Translations under genes and position numbers: made by a program
DNA from: JBGUVL01 sp045134375
Lineage (GTDB): Bacteria > Bacillota_I > Bacilli_A > Erysipelotrichales > Erysipelotrichaceae
Length of the DNA: 30,905 nucleotides
Direction of reading: 5' to 3'
Assembly (NCBI GenBank): GCA_045134375.1
Contig: JBGUVL010000049.1
Span: 1 to 30,905, forward strand
Notes under the pieces: generated by a model
What the model was told of the DNA's origin: nothing
Database searches by the model: none
Seen by the model: the letters and a program-made list of their open reading frames with translations, nothing else
Part shown: positions 1-8,205 of the stretch, one piece after another
Position numbering within the stretch: position 1 is the first letter of the stretch
Layout of the letters: each line of letters opens with the position of its first letter

Positions 1-965
1 TCATAAATCACCTTTTTATACTGACGAGGTAAAGAATCACTAATGCCATTCGCATAAGTTTTATCCCCAATAAATGCAAGTAATGCTTTCTCTCCCTTTC
101 CTGACATCGCATCAAATAATAACGGAAGTCCGATTCGGGCTTCTTTTTTTGCTCGTTCTAATAAATCCATCACACTTTCCCTTGCTACTGATCCTGTGCA
201 AGGATGTTGCCATGCATCATGGGCATCATTCATCACATCGTATGTCGTATCTTCTTTCGCACGAACGATATTTCCACTAAATAACCATGGTTTATGAACA
301 AACCACTCATACAATTTGATGGAATAATATTTCAAACTGGATGGATCATATAACATTCGTTGTGCCCATTGCCAATCTTTGAGTGCTTTTTCAATAACAT
401 GGGAATCGATCTTTTTTTGAAAACATACTTCGGTACAAGGAACATAAATATTGCTGATTGCTTCGACACTGTTGGGGGAACATTGACAAATTTCAAAGGT
501 GCGATACTGTTTTATTGTGGTATTTCGCATTCTTTTTAATACGATGGTATCCATCATGGATTCCATACGGTGATGATAATATTTGCTCATAGGATCCTTA
601 AAGCCAGTTTTATACACAACATAGGGATGCATGATAGAGTCCAACTGCCAATGCAAGTAATGACCAATCAAATAGGAACCCATTGCATCCTTCACAACAC
701 CTGGTTTCTGCAATAAATATTGTTGAATTGCACACGCATAAAATTGGTTTACCTGTCCATGGTGAAATTTTGTTCCGATTCTAGGAATTGTTTCCTCTTG
801 CTTTTTCCAAAATGGATAGAAACCATAAAAAAATAAAAAATCTGGACCATTGGTTCCAATATAGTACTCTTCTTTATGCTGCTGAATCAAATGTCTATAA
901 TAGGAATGATTCATTTCTTTTTCTACTTCTTGTGCAAATATCGTATGCGTAATAATATTGGGCAT
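1..965 (-). CDS. Zinc-dependent phospholipase C family protein (partial, C-terminus outside window)
   Basis: The minus strand is open from an ATG at 965 to the window edge, giving about 321 residues with no stop. The protein starts MPNIITHTIFAQEV, typical of the short bacterial members of the zinc-dependent phospholipase C/nuclease family (Pfam Zn_dep_PLPC). Histidine- and aspartate-rich segments fit metal binding: KFHHGQVNQF early, then GHYLHWQLDSIMHPYV and YYHHRMES. No signal peptide is visible, as in many of these MP-NITH-type homologues, whose substrate is not known. The start is supported by AAAGGTGG just upstream and by an extended -10 about 25 bases further up. It is divergent from the SpoIID-like gene at 1089. 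Family is fairly sure; true phospholipase activity is uncertain. Confidence 0.75.
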   Translation of the reverse strand, partial: MPNIITHTIFAQEVEKEMNHSYYRHLIQQHKEEYYIGTNGPDFLFFYGFYPFWKKQEETIPRIGTKFHHGQVNQFYACAIQQYLLQKPGVVKDAMGSYLIGHYLHWQLDSIMHPYVVYKTGFKDPMSKYYHHRMESMMDTIVLKRMRNTTIKQYRTFEICQCSPNSVEAISNIYVPCTEVCFQKKIDSHVIEKALKDWQWAQRMLYDPSSLKYYSIKLYEWFVHKPWLFSGNIVRAKEDTTYDVMNDAHDAWQHPCTGSVARESVMDLLERAKKEARIGLPLLFDAMSGKGEKALLAFIGDKTYANGISDSLPRQYKKVIY

Positions 966-987
966 TCACATTCCACCTTTCTTTTCC

Positions 988-996
988 ATTATATCA
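988..996 (-). promoter_or_regulatory. Extended -10 promoter for the phospholipase-family gene
   Basis: The minus strand reads TGATATAAT, a full extended -10 (TGnTATAAT), 22 bases before the start codon, with a ribosome site between. No good -35 is seen, which is usual for extended -10 promoters. Confidence 0.5.
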
Positions 997-1028
997 CAGT
1001 TTTTCCATTTGCCCTATCCTATCGATAC

Positions 1029-1057
1029 TAGGCAAAGCGACTTCCCTGAAATAGAAT
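1029..1057 (+). promoter_or_regulatory. Weak candidate sigma-A promoter for the SpoIID-like gene
   Basis: TAGGCA (1029-1034) and TAGAAT (1052-1057) are separated by 17 bases and match four and five of six consensus positions. The ribosome site AGGAGGTG follows at about 1077. The match is weak and a sporulation sigma factor cannot be excluded. Confidence 0.25.
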
Positions 1058-1088
1058 TTTTACATATGGTAGAATAGGAGGTGCATTT

Positions 1089-3146
1089 ATGCCAAATGGC
1101 TATTTGAGACTACAGCTCATGAGTGCTCAGGATGCCAAACCAGTGGAAGAAGCCGTGATAAGAATCTATCAGGACAAAGATAAGGAAATCGTAAATGAAT
1201 CATTTTTTTTAAGCGATACCATGGGTGTTACCCCCTATATTCCTTTAGAAGCCCCTACAATTGCTTTATCTTTAGATCCCAACAATCGAGATCGTCCATA
1301 TTCGATTTACAATGTGGAAGTAAGATGTAACGGCTATGAAACAATGGAAATTGTTGGTGTACAAATTTTTGCCTGTGAATACTCCAACTTGCCATTAAAT
1401 CTTGTTCCAAGCGAAATACTAGAGGCTCGAACGGTGAATCGAAGTGCCGATTATATCCCTGATCACCAACTTTTAACCGATAGTGGCTCCCACAGTGAAC
1501 AACTATATCCACCAGTAACTCGAATCCTAAATCAAGTTACGATACCGCGAAGAATTACGGTTCATCTTGGACGTCCTAGCAGCTCCGCAGAAAATCTAAA
1601 TGTAGACTTTATTTATTATATTAAAAATGTAGCCTCCAGTGAAATCTATCCTACCTGGGAAGAAGAAGCACTGCGGGCTAATATCTACTGTCAGATATCA
1701 CTGACACTAAATCGTATCTATACGGAATGGTATCCAAGCAAAGGATATAATTTTGATATCACTAACTCTACTGCCTACGATCAAGCATTTGTAAAAAATC
1801 GAAACATCTTTGATAATATCAGTGCTATTGTCGATGATATCTTTAATGAATATATTCAGAAAGATAATTTCTCGGAACCTTTTTATGCTGAATATTGTGA
1901 TGGAAAAACCGTTAGTTGCCCAGGTTTGAAACAATGGGGTTCGCAATCCCTCGCCCTTAGTGGTTACAACCATATGCAAATTTTACGTTATTATTATGGT
2001 GACAATATCCATATTGTTACTACCAATCATATTCAGGATATCAAACAATCCTATCCTGGGATCCCATTACGTTTAGGATCGAGTGGATTAGACGTCACAG
2101 AATTACAGAAAGAACTAAATGCAATTGCAGTCAATTATCCAAACATTACTCCAATCTATCCTATCGATGGAATCTTTGGTTCTCAGACCGAAGCAGCGGT
2201 AAAAGTATTCCAGCGACAATTTTCATTAACTGCTGATGGTATCGTAGGGAAAGCGACATGGTATAAAATTTCCTATGTTTATGTGGCAGTTCGAAAATTA
2301 GCGGAACTGGTTTCCATTGGTGACCGTGATGATATCTATAATGGTGCCTATCCCGGAACACCACTTCGACAAGGTAGTCGTGGACTTGATGTTCAATTAC
2401 TTCAATACTATTTAAATGTTATTGCGACCTACGATAACGATATCAAAGAAGCAGGAACGATTGATTCCAATTTTGGTAATGCTACCTATCAAAGTGTACT
2501 TTCCTTTCAACGAAAATATGGTCTAACACGCGATGGTATCGTAGGAGAATTCACATGGAATCGTATTTATGAAGTTTATTTGACTTATGTGGATAATCTT
2601 AATGACTTCAACAACATTCCTGATTATCCAGGAGCTCCTATCCGAACTGGTAGTAGCGGAAATGATGTAGAACTAATTCAGCAGGCATTAAATACCGTTG
2701 GAATGATCTATTCTTCCATTCCCATTTTGATCGTAGATGGATTCTATGGAATGGATACCGCTAATGCGGTTCGAATTTTCCAAGAAATCGTTGGTGAAAG
2801 AGCCGATGGTATTGTGGGTCCAAATACCTGGAGTGCTTTATTTACAATGGCTAGTGAAATTGAAAAAGGAGATGCTCCTTCTTTAGGATTACCACCATTC
2901 CCTGGCTATATTTTAACCGTAGGTACACGTGGTGAGGATGTTCGATTGATCCAGCAAAGGCTACAATTTCTATCCACCTATTATCCTGCCATTCCTGACA
3001 TTGCTGCCGATGGAATCTTTGGACCAGCAACAAGAACCGCTGTCATTTCCTTCCAAAATCTCATCGGATTGACACCCGATGGCATTGTTGGGGAAAACAC
3101 CTGGTATAAGATTAATGAAATCTATCGTCAGCTGAGTGAAGATTAA
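1089..3146 (+). CDS. SleC/SpoIID-like protein with four peptidoglycan-binding repeats
   Basis: 685 residues. Residues 1-110 look like a beta-sandwich (carboxypeptidase-regulatory-like) domain. Residues about 170-315 resemble the SpoIID/SleC lytic transglycosylase fold: YIKNVASSEIYPTW with the candidate catalytic Glu, EEEALRANIYCQ, and SCPGLKQWGSQSLA. Four PG_binding_1 domains follow at roughly 330-393, 428-491, 521-583 and 613-676, each with a G-DV-LQ/IQ start, DGxFG and DGIVG-TW. The family cuts or binds peptidoglycan; SleC degrades spore cortex during germination. There is no signal peptide or membrane segment, which fits delivery inside a mother cell rather than Sec export (inference). The start has AGGAGGTG eight bases upstream. 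It is monocistronic, ending in a bidirectional terminator. Confidence 0.8.
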   Translation: MPNGYLRLQLMSAQDAKPVEEAVIRIYQDKDKEIVNESFFLSDTMGVTPYIPLEAPTIALSLDPNNRDRPYSIYNVEVRCNGYETMEIVGVQIFACEYSNLPLNLVPSEILEARTVNRSADYIPDHQLLTDSGSHSEQLYPPVTRILNQVTIPRRITVHLGRPSSSAENLNVDFIYYIKNVASSEIYPTWEEEALRANIYCQISLTLNRIYTEWYPSKGYNFDITNSTAYDQAFVKNRNIFDNISAIVDDIFNEYIQKDNFSEPFYAEYCDGKTVSCPGLKQWGSQSLALSGYNHMQILRYYYGDNIHIVTTNHIQDIKQSYPGIPLRLGSSGLDVTELQKELNAIAVNYPNITPIYPIDGIFGSQTEAAVKVFQRQFSLTADGIVGKATWYKISYVYVAVRKLAELVSIGDRDDIYNGAYPGTPLRQGSRGLDVQLLQYYLNVIATYDNDIKEAGTIDSNFGNATYQSVLSFQRKYGLTRDGIVGEFTWNRIYEVYLTYVDNLNDFNNIPDYPGAPIRTGSSGNDVELIQQALNTVGMIYSSIPILIVDGFYGMDTANAVRIFQEIVGERADGIVGPNTWSALFTMASEIEKGDAPSLGLPPFPGYILTVGTRGEDVRLIQQRLQFLSTYYPAIPDIAADGIFGPATRTAVISFQNLIGLTPDGIVGENTWYKINEIYRQLSED

Positions 3147-3213
3147 AATAAAAGAATGCAATAAATAAGGATGCCTCATCTTTGACCTGTTAAATTGATG
3201 ATATTACAAAATC

Positions 3214-3257
3214 AAAATGGATGTCTTCCAATTCGGTATTGAAGACATCCATTTTTT
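3214..3257 (+). terminator. Bidirectional intrinsic terminator between convergent genes
   Basis: A perfect 15-bp stem (3214-3228 with 3241-3255) starts aaaatggatgtc and has a 12-base loop. It is followed by T on the plus strand and is flanked by A on the other side. It lies between the SpoIID-like gene (+) and the Na/Pi transporter gene (-), and can serve both. Confidence 0.8.
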
Positions 3258-3387
3258 TGATTCCTTATCATAATACGAGGATCCTTACCATTTCTTTTTG
3301 AAAATAGAAATCGAATCATTTCAAATATTTTCTGTTTTATTATCTTTCATTGGGATTATTTTATGAACGATTTCTTCTTTTCCATTG

Positions 3388-5025
3388 CTATTCGACTACT
3401 TTAAAGGACAATTCATATTCTTTGCATCCTTCTGCAACATTCATCAAATAATCTGAGATTCGCTCTAAATCCGTTAACATTTCGGAATAAATAACTCCCG
3501 TATTCGCATCGGATTCTTTATTTTGTAATCGTTTGATCTCATTATGACGATATTGCAAAGTGAATTGATCTACCTCTTCTTCCTTTTCCTCAATCACCTG
3601 GAATAACTCATCCTTACTAAAAATATCTTCTTCTAATAATAGATTTTGTACATAACGAATATTACGATAAAGAGCATCTAACTCATTTTTGGTATTCGCA
3701 TCAAAATTGATTTCCTTCATATTCAACATTTTTGCATATTCCGCTAAATTTTCCACATGATCCCCAATACGTTCAATATCCACCGATAATTTGAAAAGAA
3801 TATTGCACTTTCCACTTTCTACTTCATTCATTCCCAGTGTTGTTACATTCCCCATAAATTTATTGATTTCATAATTGATACGATTGATTTTCTTTTCATT
3901 TCGTTCAATTTTTTCCATATCTAGTTTCTTACCAGTTACAAACACATCATAGGTCAACAATAATGATTTTTTTGTTAAAACAAACATTTTAATCACTTCA
4001 TTCTTTAACGAACTTAACGCAACGATACCAGAACCAAAGGTTTGATCCCCTAATAATGTCAATTCTGCTGTTTCTTCTAATTCATCTTCTTTTAATGGTA
4101 ATAAAACATGAGTAATTTCGGCTAATTTTGCACCAAAAGGAATTAATAACAAGGTCGTTGTCACATTGAAAATAGTATGAATATTTGCCAATTGTGCCAT
4201 TGGGTTGGATGGTGTTATGGATGCGATAAAATCCGTAAATGGTATGATCATACAAACACTGACAAAAATCACTGTACCAATGACATTAAAAAGTAAGTGT
4301 ACCAAAGTAGCACGTTTTGCATTTCGATTCGCTCCTAATGATGCTATTAAAGAAGTGATACAGGTTCCAATATTCTGTCCAAATAATACGTACACGGCAC
4401 TTTGTAAAGGAATAACTCCACTAGCAGCTAATGCCTGTAAAATACCAATGGAGGCACTGGAAGATTGAATGATGGCAGTAAATACTGCCCCTGCCAAAAT
4501 TCCTAATACAGGATTTGAGAAATTTGTCATAATGGAAACAAAGGCTTCGGATTCTCTAAGCGGTGACATGGAATCTGACATCATTCCCATACCGATAAAC
4601 AAGATTCCTAATCCACCAATGACCATACCGATGCTTTGGATTCTTTCATTGTTAAAAAATGTCGCAAAAATAACGCCAATGATCGCAATAACGGGAGCAA
4701 TTGCAGAAATATCAAGGGCAATCAACTGTCCCGTAATCGTGGTTCCAATATTCGCCCCCATGATGACCCAAACCGCTTTTTCTAATTTCATCAAACCGGA
4801 ATTGACAAAACCGACTACCATGACCGTTGTAGCAGAAGATGACTGAATCGCAGCAGTAATTCCTGCTCCTACCAAAATAGCAATGAACCGATTGGATGTT
4901 AGTTTTTCCAATATTGCTTGCATTTTATCACCAGCAGCTACTTCCAGTCCATCACTCATCATATGCATTCCATAAAGGAATAATGCCAGACCGCCTAGCA
5001 GCCCCAGAATACTCTCAATACCCAT
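3388..5025 (-). CDS. Na/Pi cotransporter family protein with C-terminal PhoU-like domain
   Basis: 545 residues, a sodium-dependent phosphate importer of the bacterial Na/Pi-cotransporter II-related family in the cytoplasmic membrane. The membrane domain (about residues 1-310) has the two inverted-repeat signatures QSSSATTVMVVG and QSSSASIGILQA, plus the GANIGTT and GQNIGTC motifs that accompany them. Residues about 340-545 are helical and charged, with ERIGDHVENLAEYA and ERISDYLMNVAEG, the two halves of a PhoU-type metal-binding bundle. Such tails are thought to sense phosphate status. The start has GGAGGA seven bases upstream. Three TTAACA-like repeats at 11-12 base spacing sit over the -35 region, suggesting induction by a PhoP/PhoB-type regulator. 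Whether phosphate is the only substrate cannot be told. Confidence 0.9.
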   Translation of the reverse strand: MGIESILGLLGGLALFLYGMHMMSDGLEVAAGDKMQAILEKLTSNRFIAILVGAGITAAIQSSSATTVMVVGFVNSGLMKLEKAVWVIMGANIGTTITGQLIALDISAIAPVIAIIGVIFATFFNNERIQSIGMVIGGLGILFIGMGMMSDSMSPLRESEAFVSIMTNFSNPVLGILAGAVFTAIIQSSSASIGILQALAASGVIPLQSAVYVLFGQNIGTCITSLIASLGANRNAKRATLVHLLFNVIGTVIFVSVCMIIPFTDFIASITPSNPMAQLANIHTIFNVTTTLLLIPFGAKLAEITHVLLPLKEDELEETAELTLLGDQTFGSGIVALSSLKNEVIKMFVLTKKSLLLTYDVFVTGKKLDMEKIERNEKKINRINYEINKFMGNVTTLGMNEVESGKCNILFKLSVDIERIGDHVENLAEYAKMLNMKEINFDANTKNELDALYRNIRYVQNLLLEEDIFSKDELFQVIEEKEEEVDQFTLQYRHNEIKRLQNKESDANTGVIYSEMLTDLERISDYLMNVAEGCKEYELSFKVVE

Positions 5026-5067
5026 AAATCCTCCATAATATATATTTTTTATTAAATTATCATGTTT

Positions 5068-5110
5068 ATTATATAGAATTTTGGTAATGGTTTTGTTAAT
5101 ATTTTGTTAA
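5068..5110 (-). promoter_or_regulatory. Promoter with Pho-box-like direct repeats for the Na/Pi transporter
   Basis: On the minus strand TTAACA occurs at 5110-5105 and 5099-5094, exactly 11 bases apart, and TTACCA follows at 5087-5082. A -10 TATAAT lies at 5073-5068 with no good -35. Bacillus PhoP binds TTAACA-type hexamers at about 11-base period covering roughly -22 to -60, and this layout matches. Function is inferred. Confidence 0.55.
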
Positions 5111-5120
5111 TTTTTAATGG

Positions 5121-5150
5121 AAGAAAAAAAAGATGCTATTTTGCATCTTT
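5121..5150 (-). terminator. Intrinsic terminator of the lipoprotein gene, containing its stop codon
   Basis: The minus strand has AAAGATGC, a short loop, GCATCTTT and then a U-rich tail. The TAG stop of the lipoprotein gene (5136-5138) lies in the loop, so the last codons form the 5' arm. Confidence 0.75.
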
Positions 5151-5627
5151 CTTAGTCTCATACTTGTATTTTGAAAAAATTTCTTGCATTTTATCGACCG
5201 CAGCATCTTTGTCATAAATCAAAAGATAACTACCGTTATTCATGGCTCCATATTCCTTTGTCGTTCCATTTTGTGTGGCACTGATGGCATTGCTTGTCTG
5301 CACTTTTTCTAACATCGCTGCAACATCTTTATCGGTCGTATCTACCTTATAAAGATAAAATGTATTACCATCATAAACAAAGGATTTTCCCTCCTTTGCT
5401 GCCCAATCAAATTTCGTGATGTCTTTATCGTCACGGTAGGAAATGTTATTGCTTTTAAAATAATCCATCACATCACTAATACTGCCATCATCCTTTTGAT
5501 TTTCTGTGTTATTCCCTTTGTCTGCGGTTGCATTGTTTTCTGTCATACCATTCTCTTTTCGAAACGAACAAGCACCTAAAGAGAACAACATGCATAAACT
5601 CAGAAATGCCATTGCTGCTTTTTTCAT
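5136..5627 (-). CDS. Small putative lipoprotein of unknown function
   Basis: 163 residues. The N-terminus MKKAAMAFLSLCMLFSLGAC is a lipoprotein signal peptide with lipobox LGAC, so Cys20 should be lipidated and the protein held on the outer face of the membrane. A low-complexity Asn/Asp/Glu/Lys linker follows to about residue 50. The remaining roughly 110 residues are a small alpha/beta domain with no motif I recognise. The start has GGAGG seven bases upstream. It lies 48 bases after coaD on the same strand and probably shares its transcript, but nothing links it to CoA synthesis. A strong terminator closes the gene. Confidence 0.75.
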   Translation of the reverse strand: MKKAAMAFLSLCMLFSLGACSFRKENGMTENNATADKGNNTENQKDDGSISDVMDYFKSNNISYRDDKDITKFDWAAKEGKSFVYDGNTFYLYKVDTTDKDVAAMLEKVQTSNAISATQNGTTKEYGAMNNGSYLLIYDKDAAVDKMQEIFSKYKYETKKDAK

Positions 5628-5675
5628 ATCTTACCTCCATAACAGTAGTGTTTACCGTTAGGGATAACTTATTCA

Positions 5676-6155
5676 TTATTGTGCGAATTTCTCTTTTAAT
5701 TTTTTCTCCACATAGGGATCCACAAAACGATCCACATCCCCCTGATAAGAAGCAATCTCTTTTACTGTGCTACTGCTTAAAAAAGAATACTCTGGTTTTG
5801 CCATAAAAAAGCAAGTTTCAATCTCAGGATCCAGCAACATATTAGCGGTCGCTGTTTGTAATTCATATTCATAATCCTGCACGGCACGAATGCCACGAAT
5901 CATCGCACAGGCCCCCTTGCTTTTCGCATAACGAACACTTAATCCTTCCCCCGCATCACAAATGACATTATCTAAATGTTGGCAAGCTTCCTGAATCATC
6001 GCTAGACGTTCTTTTTCACTAAATAGATATTTCTTTCTTTCATTGCGCATAATCACAACAATCACTTGATCAAATATTTTAGCAGATCGCTCTATGATAT
6101 CAAGATGTCCTTTTGTAATGGGATCAAAGCTACCTGGATAAATTGCTATTTTCAT
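5676..6155 (-). CDS. coaD: Phosphopantetheine adenylyltransferase
   Basis: 159 residues, the usual length. The enzyme joins ATP and 4'-phosphopantetheine to give dephospho-CoA, the fourth step of CoA synthesis, in the cytoplasm. The nucleotidyltransferase signature is clear: YPGSFDPITKGHLDII near the N-terminus (GH of the T/HxGH motif), RGIRAVQDYEYE in the middle (phosphopantetheine site) and SSSTVKEIA near the end (ISSTxxR-like). I chose the ATG at 6155, which has GGGGGAA just upstream; a longer in-frame reading to 6266 lies inside rsmD and is not homologous. The start overlaps the end of rsmD by 26 bases, so the two are translationally coupled. The rsmD-coaD order is also found in Bacillus (ylbH-coaD). 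Confidence 0.95.
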   Translation of the reverse strand: MKIAIYPGSFDPITKGHLDIIERSAKIFDQVIVVIMRNERKKYLFSEKERLAMIQEACQHLDNVICDAGEGLSVRYAKSKGACAMIRGIRAVQDYEYELQTATANMLLDPEIETCFFMAKPEYSFLSSSTVKEIASYQGDVDRFVDPYVEKKLKEKFAQ

Positions 6156-6705
6156 ATTCTTTCCCCCTTGTATAATAGGTAATTCGACAAACACGGTACG
6201 TTTTTTCTTTTCGTTTATAGAAATGTAGATAATTTTGCGAAAAACAATCTTCCTTCGAACTTTCAATCACCAAATGGCCAAATGGTGCTAACATATCATG
6301 TTCATCAATGTAGGCAATAATTTCATCAATCACTTTTAAAGCATAAGGAGGATCAATATAAATAAAAGTAAATTGATGATTTTGCCATTTTTCTAAAGCA
6401 CTTTGGTAATCCCCTTTAAAAATATCACATTGCTCGTTGAGCTTTAATATCTTTACATTCTCCTTTATAATTTTGATCGCATCATTACTATGATCCGCAA
6501 TACAAACATGGTCCATACCACGAGACAATGCCTCCAGTGCAATACTGCCACTGCCGCCAAACAAATCCAATGCTTCCCCACCATCAAAATAGGGTCCAAT
6601 GGAAGAAAAAACGGCTTCTTTGATTTTATCTTGCGTTGGCCTTGTTGCATCACCAGAAAGGGTCGCTAATTTTCTAGAACGATAAGTTCCTGCTGTAATT
6701 CTCAT
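6130..6705 (-). CDS. rsmD: 16S rRNA (guanine-966-N2)-methyltransferase RsmD
   Basis: 191 residues, normal for the family. It methylates G966 of 16S rRNA in the assembling small subunit, using SAM. Seen in the sequence: MRITAGTYRSRKL at the N-terminus, TRPTQDKIKEAVFSSI, the SAM-binding DLFGGSGSIALEALSRG, and the catalytic DPPY motif in FIYIDPPYAL. The start ATG at 6705 has AAGGAG eight bases upstream. It lies 110 bases after ftsW, separated by a hairpin, and overlaps coaD. Nothing unusual beyond the overlap. Confidence 0.95.
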   Translation of the reverse strand: MRITAGTYRSRKLATLSGDATRPTQDKIKEAVFSSIGPYFDGGEALDLFGGSGSIALEALSRGMDHVCIADHSNDAIKIIKENVKILKLNEQCDIFKGDYQSALEKWQNHQFTFIYIDPPYALKVIDEIIAYIDEHDMLAPFGHLVIESSKEDCFSQNYLHFYKRKEKTYRVCRITYYTRGKEYENSNLSR

Positions 6706-6806
6706 ATTGTTCTCCTTTTTTTGAATAACATTTTATAAAGTGGGAAAGATAGTAATGCAACGCAATAATCGTGTTGCAAATCTTTGTTTCTCCTCTTCCC
6801 TTTCTT

Positions 6807-6839
6807 AAAGAATCCCTAAACCCCAGGGATTCTTTTTTT
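6807..6839. terminator. Hairpin at the end of ftsW (terminator-like, contains the ftsW stop)
   Basis: An 11-bp perfect stem (6807-6817 with 6825-6835) surrounds a 7-base loop. The ftsW TAG stop (6816-6818) spans the stem-loop junction. The T-run follows on the plus strand, where no gene ends. On the minus strand the tail is only TTTAAG, so readthrough from ftsW into rsmD is likely. Confidence 0.5.
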
Positions 6840-8081
6840 ATCATGAATGGTTGCCATTTGCCCTTTCGTAAGCGCAATCACAGATTGGCATACTCCCATT
6901 AAACACATGATGGAAAGCAAAGAACTCCCTCCAGATGAAATAAACAGCAGCGGTACCCCGGTTAATGGAATTAAGGCGCTAACACCACCGACATTAAAAA
7001 TAAAATGCAAGCATAGATAGACAGCACATCCTACTAATATTATCTTATAACCTTCACTTCTCGTTTTCATTGCATAAGAAAATAATTTATATAATATATA
7101 AAGATAGCAACCACTGATTAAAAGTAAACCAAAAATTCCCGTTTCCTCCATGGTAACCGAAAAAATAAAATCCGTTCCTGCTTCTGGCAAGTAACCAAAC
7201 TTTTGTTCAGAATTTCCTAATCCAAGACCAGTAATTCCACCATTTGCAATCGCATATAAGGAATAGACTAAGTTATAACCAGTATTATAGATATCTTTAA
7301 AAGGATCTGCCGCACTTGTAAAACGATGAAATTTATATCCTAAATCAAACTTTTCTAAAATCGACATTCCAAATTCCGTTGAAATAAAAAGCAATCCCAT
7401 TAGCGCTACTACAATCAATATAACAATCATTTTTTTTACGCTAGCCATACATGGATTACTAGGAATCAACACACAAAACATGGTAATTCCAGTAAATACC
7501 AATAAAGTACCAAGATCAGGCTGTAAAATAATAATAAACGCACAGATGACAAAGAATGCCAATGGCTCACTCATAAATTGAAAAAATTTTAATTTTCGAT
7601 GCCCATAATCATTAACAACCAATCCAAGTAATACGATCATATACGTTTTCGCAAATTCACTTGGCTGTAATGACATAAAACCTAAATTGATCCATGCTTT
7701 ACTACCATTGACACGGCTTCCAAATAAAACGGTAAACACCAGCATACCAATGATTGCAAATCCAATTAATCGAAAAAGTGCACGACAGACATTTTTCGCT
7801 TTTCGATTTTCCTTTGGATCCTCCTTCAGGCGTACTTCACGGGACAATAATTTAACAAAATTGCGAGCGATAAATGTCATGATGCAATAACTGCTAAAAA
7901 CAAAGATTACTTGTTTGACAATGGTTTTAATGACAACATTACGATCCTCACTGCTGACATCGCCAACACTGGTACTAGCAATCATAATGGAACCAAACAC
8001 CAACAATAGAATGATGCATAGGTGAATCCCACGATCATAATTCTTTGGCATTCGCAAACTGAATTTTTTCATTTTTGACAT
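6816..8081 (-). CDS. ftsW: SEDS-family peptidoglycan polymerase FtsW/RodA/SpoVE type
   Basis: About 421 residues. A polytopic membrane protein of the SEDS family, which polymerises lipid II into glycan strands with a partner class B PBP at the septum or side wall. Signatures: NGSKAWINLGFMSLQPSEFAK, QPDLGTLLVF, and LTGVPLLFISSGGSSLLS near the C-terminus. About ten hydrophobic segments are visible, with a large outside loop carrying YNTGYNLVYSLYAIANGG. I chose ATG 8081 because AGGAG lies eight bases upstream; the GTG at 8090 overlaps that ribosome site. The FtsW assignment over RodA rests on the context with rsmD and coaD and on the C-terminal motif. A linker of charged residues after helix 2-3 (RLKEDPKENRKAK) is somewhat long. 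Confidence 0.85.
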   Translation of the reverse strand: MSKMKKFSLRMPKNYDRGIHLCIILLLVFGSIMIASTSVGDVSSEDRNVVIKTIVKQVIFVFSSYCIMTFIARNFVKLLSREVRLKEDPKENRKAKNVCRALFRLIGFAIIGMLVFTVLFGSRVNGSKAWINLGFMSLQPSEFAKTYMIVLLGLVVNDYGHRKLKFFQFMSEPLAFFVICAFIIILQPDLGTLLVFTGITMFCVLIPSNPCMASVKKMIVILIVVALMGLLFISTEFGMSILEKFDLGYKFHRFTSAADPFKDIYNTGYNLVYSLYAIANGGITGLGLGNSEQKFGYLPEAGTDFIFSVTMEETGIFGLLLISGCYLYILYKLFSYAMKTRSEGYKIILVGCAVYLCLHFIFNVGGVSALIPLTGVPLLFISSGGSSLLSIMCLMGVCQSVIALTKGQMATIHDKKRIPGV

Positions 8082-8205
8082 TTCCATCACTCCTAGGATT
8101 CTATTTTAACCTATTTCCCATGGATTGGGAATAAATTTACGCGAATTACTTCCATTCTTGCTTTTTTTTTTATAGAATATAAAAGAAAGAAATTTGGTGA
8201 AAGAA

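Noticed and set aside
74..280. 68-residue + strand reading frame at the left edge
   Set aside because: It lies antisense to the clearly coding phospholipase-family gene and has no ribosome site.
1061..1069. CATATGGTA, a sigma-K/sigma-E-like -10 before the SpoIID-like gene
   Set aside because: It would place the transcription start at the ribosome site and no matching -35 is found at the right distance.
6156..6266. N-terminal 37-residue extension of CoaD
   Set aside because: It overlaps rsmD coding sequence, does not resemble CoaD, and the inner ATG has a strong ribosome site.
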